Source of the DNA: Rhodospirillaceae bacterium
GTDB taxonomy: Bacteria > Pseudomonadota > Alphaproteobacteria > Rhodospirillales > Magnetovibrionaceae
Reading direction: 5' to 3'
Assembly (NCBI GenBank): GCA_029881835.1
Contig: JAOULV010000043.1
Coordinates: forward strand, 1-8,816
Length of the DNA stretch: 8,816 nucleotides
Every line of letters starts with the position of its first letter. Positions within the stretch are counted from its first letter, which is position 1. Under the pieces are notes generated by a model. The model searched no databases. It was not told the DNA's origin and was given only the letters and a program-made list of their open reading frames with translations. Of the stretch, positions 5,719 to 8,816 are shown in pieces. The translations under genes were made by a program, and so were the position numbers.

Positions 5719-6947
5719 TGGAAATGACAAATGCACCAATGGCTAAACCGTCTGCGCGTGAATTTGATGCTGTGGGTCTGCGCTCAGTAAGCGTTTTTGG
5801 TTCAACTGGCTCAATTGGTTGCAATACGGTTGAATTGTTAAGCCAAAACCCCGAAAAATTTTCAGTTGATGCGCTGACGGCAGGAAGCAATTGGCAACTG
5901 TTAGCCAAGCAGGCGGTTGAACTTGGCGCATCGGTTGCGGTTATTAATGACGAGAGCAAATACAAAGACCTTAAAAATTCCCTTTCTGGAACAAACGTAG
6001 AAGCCCAAGCAGGAAACGATGCCTTGGTTGAGGCCGCGAAAATACCATCCGACATGGTGGTGGCGGCAATTGTTGGGGCGGCAGGGTTAAAACCAACGAT
6101 TGAGGCGGCAAAAAGAGGTGCGATGGTGGCACTCGCCAACAAAGAATGCCTTGTTTCCGCCGGTGACATTTTGATTAAAGAGGCCGAAAAAAGCGGGGCC
6201 AGCATTATTCCGGTTGATTCCGAACACAGCGCTATCTTTCAGGTTTTTGATTTTGATAACCCCGAAAGCGTTGCCGGCATAACCCTAACCGCATCGGGCG
6301 GCCCGTTTCGTGATTTTAGCTTGACCGAAATGCAATCGGTTACGCGCGAAGATGCACTAAATCATCCCAATTGGGATATGGGGGCCAAAATATCAATTGA
6401 TTCAGCCACCATGATGAACAAGGGCCTTGAAATAATAGAGGCATTTCACCTGTTTCCCGTGGGCATGGATGAAATAGATGTATTGGTGCACCCGCAATCG
6501 GTGGTTCATAGTCTTGTATCGTATGTTGATGGGTCGGTTTTGGCCCAGATGGGAACACCTGATATGAAAACCCCCATATCATGCGCATTGGCATGGCCCG
6601 GAAGAATGGCCGTCTCGGCGCAAAAATTATCCTTGGCTGATGTTGGTAGGTTGGATTTTATGGCGCCTGATACAGCGCGTTTTCCAGCCCTCGGCCTTGC
6701 ACGCAGCGCCTTGCAAATAGGCAAAAGCGCGCCCACAATACTTAACGCCGCCAATGAAGTTGCCGTAATGGCGTTTTTGCAGGGCAAAATAGGGTTCTTG
6801 CAAATAGCCGTGGTTGTTGAAGGCGCACTTGAATCTATGAATTCATGCGAAATGGGCGGCATTGACGATGTTTTAGCTATCGATTCCGAGGCTCGCGATG
6901 TGGCTCAAAATGTGATAAAAAACTTAAACTTTAAAATTAAAAAATAA
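5718..6947 (+). CDS. dxr: 1-deoxy-D-xylulose 5-phosphate reductoisomerase
   Basis: Dxr (IspC) converts 1-deoxyxylulose 5-phosphate to 2-C-methylerythritol 4-phosphate with NADPH and a divalent metal, the committed step of the MEP isoprenoid pathway. From ATG 5718 it has 409 residues (398 in E. coli). The nucleotide-binding motif VFGSTGSIG lies at 26-34 and ALANKE at 138-143. The metal ligands are in VDSEHSA (Asp167, Glu169), the flexible-loop region is around TASGGPF (191-197), and KISIDSATMMNKGLE (224-238) and HPQSVVHS (258-265) complete the active site. ATG 5718 overlaps the cdsA stop (TAATG) and has GGGGG at 5703-5707 ten bases upstream. An in-frame ATG at 5694 inside cdsA would add eight residues, but it has no clear ribosome-binding site. 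It supplies isoprenoid units used by the upstream uppS product. Confidence 0.97.
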   Translation: MEMTNAPMAKPSAREFDAVGLRSVSVFGSTGSIGCNTVELLSQNPEKFSVDALTAGSNWQLLAKQAVELGASVAVINDESKYKDLKNSLSGTNVEAQAGNDALVEAAKIPSDMVVAAIVGAAGLKPTIEAAKRGAMVALANKECLVSAGDILIKEAEKSGASIIPVDSEHSAIFQVFDFDNPESVAGITLTASGGPFRDFSLTEMQSVTREDALNHPNWDMGAKISIDSATMMNKGLEIIEAFHLFPVGMDEIDVLVHPQSVVHSLVSYVDGSVLAQMGTPDMKTPISCALAWPGRMAVSAQKLSLADVGRLDFMAPDTARFPALGLARSALQIGKSAPTILNAANEVAVMAFLQGKIGFLQIAVVVEGALESMNSCEMGGIDDVLAIDSEARDVAQNVIKNLNFKIKK

Positions 6948-6965
6948 CAATAGTAAGTTGATTTA

Positions 6966-8177
6966 ATGGAATTATTTAACTTTATTTGGGAATATGTAAT
7001 CCCCTTTGTTCTGGTCTTATCCGTGTTGATTTTTATTCACGAGATGGGCCATTTCTTGGTTGCCAGATGGGCCGGTGTAAAGGTTGAGGTTTTTTCCATA
7101 GGTTTTGGCGGTGAATTATACGGATTTGATGACCGCTATGGCACAAGATGGCGCGTATCTGCCATACCGCTTGGCGGATATGTCAAAATGTTTGGCGAAG
7201 GTGACATAATTACCGGGGTTGACGACACCGAAGATCGCCCAATGACGGATGAGGAGAAAAAAGTATCCTTCCATCACAAGCCGCTATCAAAAAGAACCGC
7301 AATTGTGGCGGCCGGACCGGCGGCTAATTTCCTTTTTGCCGTAGTTTTGTTTGCTTTTATGAGCGCAGTATTGGGTCTGCCCAAACCATACGCAGTAATC
7401 GGCGAGGTTATGAGCGATAGCGCCGCCGAGGAATCTGGTTTTGCGGTTGGCGATGAAATAACAGCCATAAACGGCGAGCCTATCCAATGGTTTGAGGAGT
7501 TAAGTCAGATTGTTGCCGTAAACGCCAATAACAGCCTTATTTTTTCGGTCAATAGGAATGGATCTGCCGTATCAATCAAGACAACCCCCAGAACCATTTC
7601 AACGCGGGAATTCAGCGAAAAGCTTGGGGTTGAAGAAGATGAGTCCGATGATGACGGGCAAAACGGTGATGATGTTAGGTCTGTGGCGTCAACCGATGAC
7701 GAGCGTTCTTCGCGAGGGCTTCTCGGCGTTCGCCCGCACCCTGATTTTGTTGAACAAATACGCAAAGACCCACTTACGTCAGTATGGGTAGGGATTAAAC
7801 AGACATACATTATAAGCGAACGAATCCTTGGTGTTGTGGTGGAAATGTTATCGGGCGAAAGAAGCAGCAAGGAACTTGGCGGGGTTATTTCAATCGCCCA
7901 ATATTCAGGCGAAGCGGTGCAAAACGGGGCAATTACAATACTCACCTTTATGGCCGCACTTAGCATTAATTTGGGGCTTATCAACCTATTTCCCGTGCCG
8001 ATGCTCGATGGTGGGCACCTTGTATATTATATTTTTGAAGCCCTGCGTGGACGCCCGTTAAGCCAGCAAATACAAGAATACGGCTTTCGTTTTGGAATGA
8101 TTTTGGTGTTTATGCTTATGATTTTTGCAACATGGAATGATTTAGAGAGAATTCTCAAACAATTTGGAATGAGTTAA
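6966..8177 (+). CDS. rseP: RseP/MmpA-type site-2 intramembrane zinc metalloprotease
   Basis: This is a site-2 protease that cuts substrates within the membrane: anti-sigma factors (RseP in E. coli) or polarity factors such as PodJ (MmpA in Caulobacter). The actual substrate here is unknown. It has 403 residues. The zinc motif HEMGH is at 25-29 in the first membrane segment (about 7-24), IPLGGYVKMFGE at 67-78, a second membrane segment at about 111-137, a PDZ domain at about 145-209 (SGFAVGDEITAINGEPI), and the third catalytic motif NLFPVPMLDGGH at 340-351, then a last membrane segment (373-390). Only one PDZ is recognisable; E. coli RseP has two. Residues 222-250 form a very acidic, Ser/Asp-rich insert. 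It starts 18 bp after dxr without a clear Shine-Dalgarno. rseP before bamA is the conserved order. Confidence 0.95.
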   Translation: MELFNFIWEYVIPFVLVLSVLIFIHEMGHFLVARWAGVKVEVFSIGFGGELYGFDDRYGTRWRVSAIPLGGYVKMFGEGDIITGVDDTEDRPMTDEEKKVSFHHKPLSKRTAIVAAGPAANFLFAVVLFAFMSAVLGLPKPYAVIGEVMSDSAAEESGFAVGDEITAINGEPIQWFEELSQIVAVNANNSLIFSVNRNGSAVSIKTTPRTISTREFSEKLGVEEDESDDDGQNGDDVRSVASTDDERSSRGLLGVRPHPDFVEQIRKDPLTSVWVGIKQTYIISERILGVVVEMLSGERSSKELGGVISIAQYSGEAVQNGAITILTFMAALSINLGLINLFPVPMLDGGHLVYYIFEALRGRPLSQQIQEYGFRFGMILVFMLMIFATWNDLERILKQFGMS

Positions 8178-8230
8178 CCTTTTTTAGCGCAAAATACTGA
8201 AATAATAGAAAAAATCGCTATTTTGGGTGG

Positions 8231-8260
8231 TTGCAAGCAAAATATGGGTTTATGTATATT
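8231..8260 (+). promoter_or_regulatory. Candidate sigma70-type promoter for bamA
   Basis: TTGCAA (8231-8236) and TATATT (8255-8260), matching consensus at four and five of six positions, are separated by 18 bp. Transcription would start near 8267 and leave a leader of about 75 nt before the bamA start. The promoter lies in the 165-bp gap after rseP, where many proteobacteria place an envelope-stress promoter; I see no GGAACTT-type ECF box at a suitable place here. The call rests on the two hexamers only. Confidence 0.42.
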
Positions 8261-8299
8261 GTGTGTGGTGATGTTGCCGGATACGGGCATGTTTTAACT

Positions 8300-8325
8300 T
8301 CCTCGCCATAAAAATGGCTGGAGGA
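8300..8325 (+). promoter_or_regulatory. Hairpin in the bamA leader next to the ribosome-binding site
   Basis: TCCTC (8300-8304) pairs with GAGGA (8321-8325), and GCCAT (8305-8309) with ATGGC (8314-8318), around an AAAA loop and with a TG bulge at 8319-8320. The stem hides a purine-rich GAGGA and an ATG, and ends two bases before the GGGGGAAAG (8328-8336) that can serve as Shine-Dalgarno. It may present that site or compete with it. No T run follows, so it is not a terminator. The structure is seen; control of bamA is inference. Confidence 0.45.
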
Positions 8326-8342
8326 TCGGGGGAAAGTTTCTG

Positions 8343-8816
8343 TTGTTAAAATTTTCAAAAATTTTCTTTGTTTTAAGCATGTTTTTGCTGACCCTAATGC
8401 CATGGGCCAATGCCAGCGCCCAGAGTCAAGGCGGGGTTATCAGGGAAATAGTGGTGGAAGGCACCGCCAGAGTAGAGCCCGAAACAATACGCTCTTACCT
8501 TTTGGTGCGAGAGGGCGATGGGTTTGACCCGCTTCGCATAGATAGATCACTTAAATCGTTATTTGCCACGGGTCTTTTTGCCGACGTTTCCATTGGGCGC
8601 GAAGGAAGTTCGCTGGTTATCAGGGTTTTAGAAAACCCGGTAATAAACAGGATTGCATTCGAGGGAAACAAGCGCCTCAAGGACGAAGACCTAGGTTCTG
8701 AAATTTCGCTAAAGCCACGCCTGGTATATACCCGTACCAAGGTGCAAAGTGACGTTAGCCGCATTCAAGAAATATACAGGCGTGAGGGAAGGTTTGCGGT
8801 TAGCGTAGAGCCAAAA
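8343..8816 (+). CDS. bamA: Outer membrane protein assembly factor BamA, N-terminal part
   Basis: BamA (Omp85/YaeT) is the core of the BAM complex that folds beta-barrel proteins into the outer membrane; its periplasmic POTRA repeats receive substrates and lipoprotein partners. The visible 158 residues run off the right edge. A signal peptide (residues 1-26) has lysines at 3 and 6, a hydrophobic core FFVLSMFLLTLMPW and a cut site after NASA, before QSQGG. POTRA1 (about 32-100) begins VIREIVVEGTARVEPETIR and includes LFATGLFADVSI; POTRA2 begins INRIAFEGNKRLKDEDL (101-117). The frame has a stop at 8295 and no ATG before 8379. TTG at 8343 is chosen because it gives a complete signal peptide and lies ten bases after GGGGG (8328-8332). 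ATG 8379 would remove the basic end and half of the hydrophobic core. CTG 8340 is a less likely alternative. bamA after rseP is the normal order. Confidence 0.93.
   Translation, partial: MLKFSKIFFVLSMFLLTLMPWANASAQSQGGVIREIVVEGTARVEPETIRSYLLVREGDGFDPLRIDRSLKSLFATGLFADVSIGREGSSLVIRVLENPVINRIAFEGNKRLKDEDLGSEISLKPRLVYTRTKVQSDVSRIQEIYRREGRFAVSVEPK

Noticed and set aside
7871..7893. GGAACTT inside rseP as the -35 of an ECF/sigmaE promoter for bamA
   Set aside because: The only TCAA-like -10 is 12 bp away, too close, and the bases encode the conserved KELGG stretch of RseP. It lies more than 400 bp from bamA.
8271..8297. Short upstream frame ATG-TTG-CCG...TTT-TAA in the bamA leader
   Set aside because: It has eight codons and no Shine-Dalgarno, and its frame is the same as bamA only by chance. 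Without conservation data it cannot be supported as a leader peptide.

Overview
This window is a piece of a bacterial core chromosome, almost certainly from an alphaproteobacterium. It carries the conserved run dnaE (3' end) - [flp-type pilin] - rpsB - tsf - pyrH - frr - uppS - cdsA - dxr - rseP - bamA (5' end), all on the + strand. The basis is gene order and protein character: a short CdsA, a RseP with a single recognisable PDZ domain like MmpA of Caulobacter, and an S2 with an Ala/Pro/Glu-rich tail. GC content looks moderate. I cannot place it below class level.

Layout. Positions 2-361 are the last 119 codons of the replicative DNA polymerase alpha subunit. A 134-bp gap with three copies of an AGCCAT half-site precedes a small Flp/Fap-type prepilin (496-783), the only gene here that is not part of the usual housekeeping order. 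Positions 784-1000 form a long untranslated leader before rpsB. It is rich in inverted repeats, including a 12-bp perfect repeat whose 3' arm covers the likely rpsB Shine-Dalgarno. rpsB and tsf are joined by a 62-bp spacer with a hairpin and end at a strong intrinsic terminator (2791-2827). A second block begins after the terminator: pyrH, frr, uppS, cdsA, dxr and rseP are spaced by 24, 21, -1, -1 and 18 bp, so they probably form one operon with translational coupling at uppS/cdsA and cdsA/dxr. A 165-bp gap with a plausible promoter and a leader hairpin precedes bamA. bamA appears to start at TTG and runs off the right edge.

How the genes fit together. rpsB, tsf and frr serve translation (30S protein S2, EF-Tu nucleotide exchange, ribosome recycling). 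pyrH makes UDP for nucleic acid and envelope precursors. dxr (MEP isoprenoid pathway) feeds uppS, which makes the undecaprenyl lipid carrier of peptidoglycan. cdsA makes CDP-diacylglycerol for phospholipids. rseP is an intramembrane protease and bamA inserts outer-membrane proteins. The block therefore couples translation to envelope growth.

No clearly new biological system is visible. The points most worth a second look are the structured rpsB leader, the orphan pilin with an unusual tail, the acidic insert in RseP, and the TTG start and leader hairpin of bamA.
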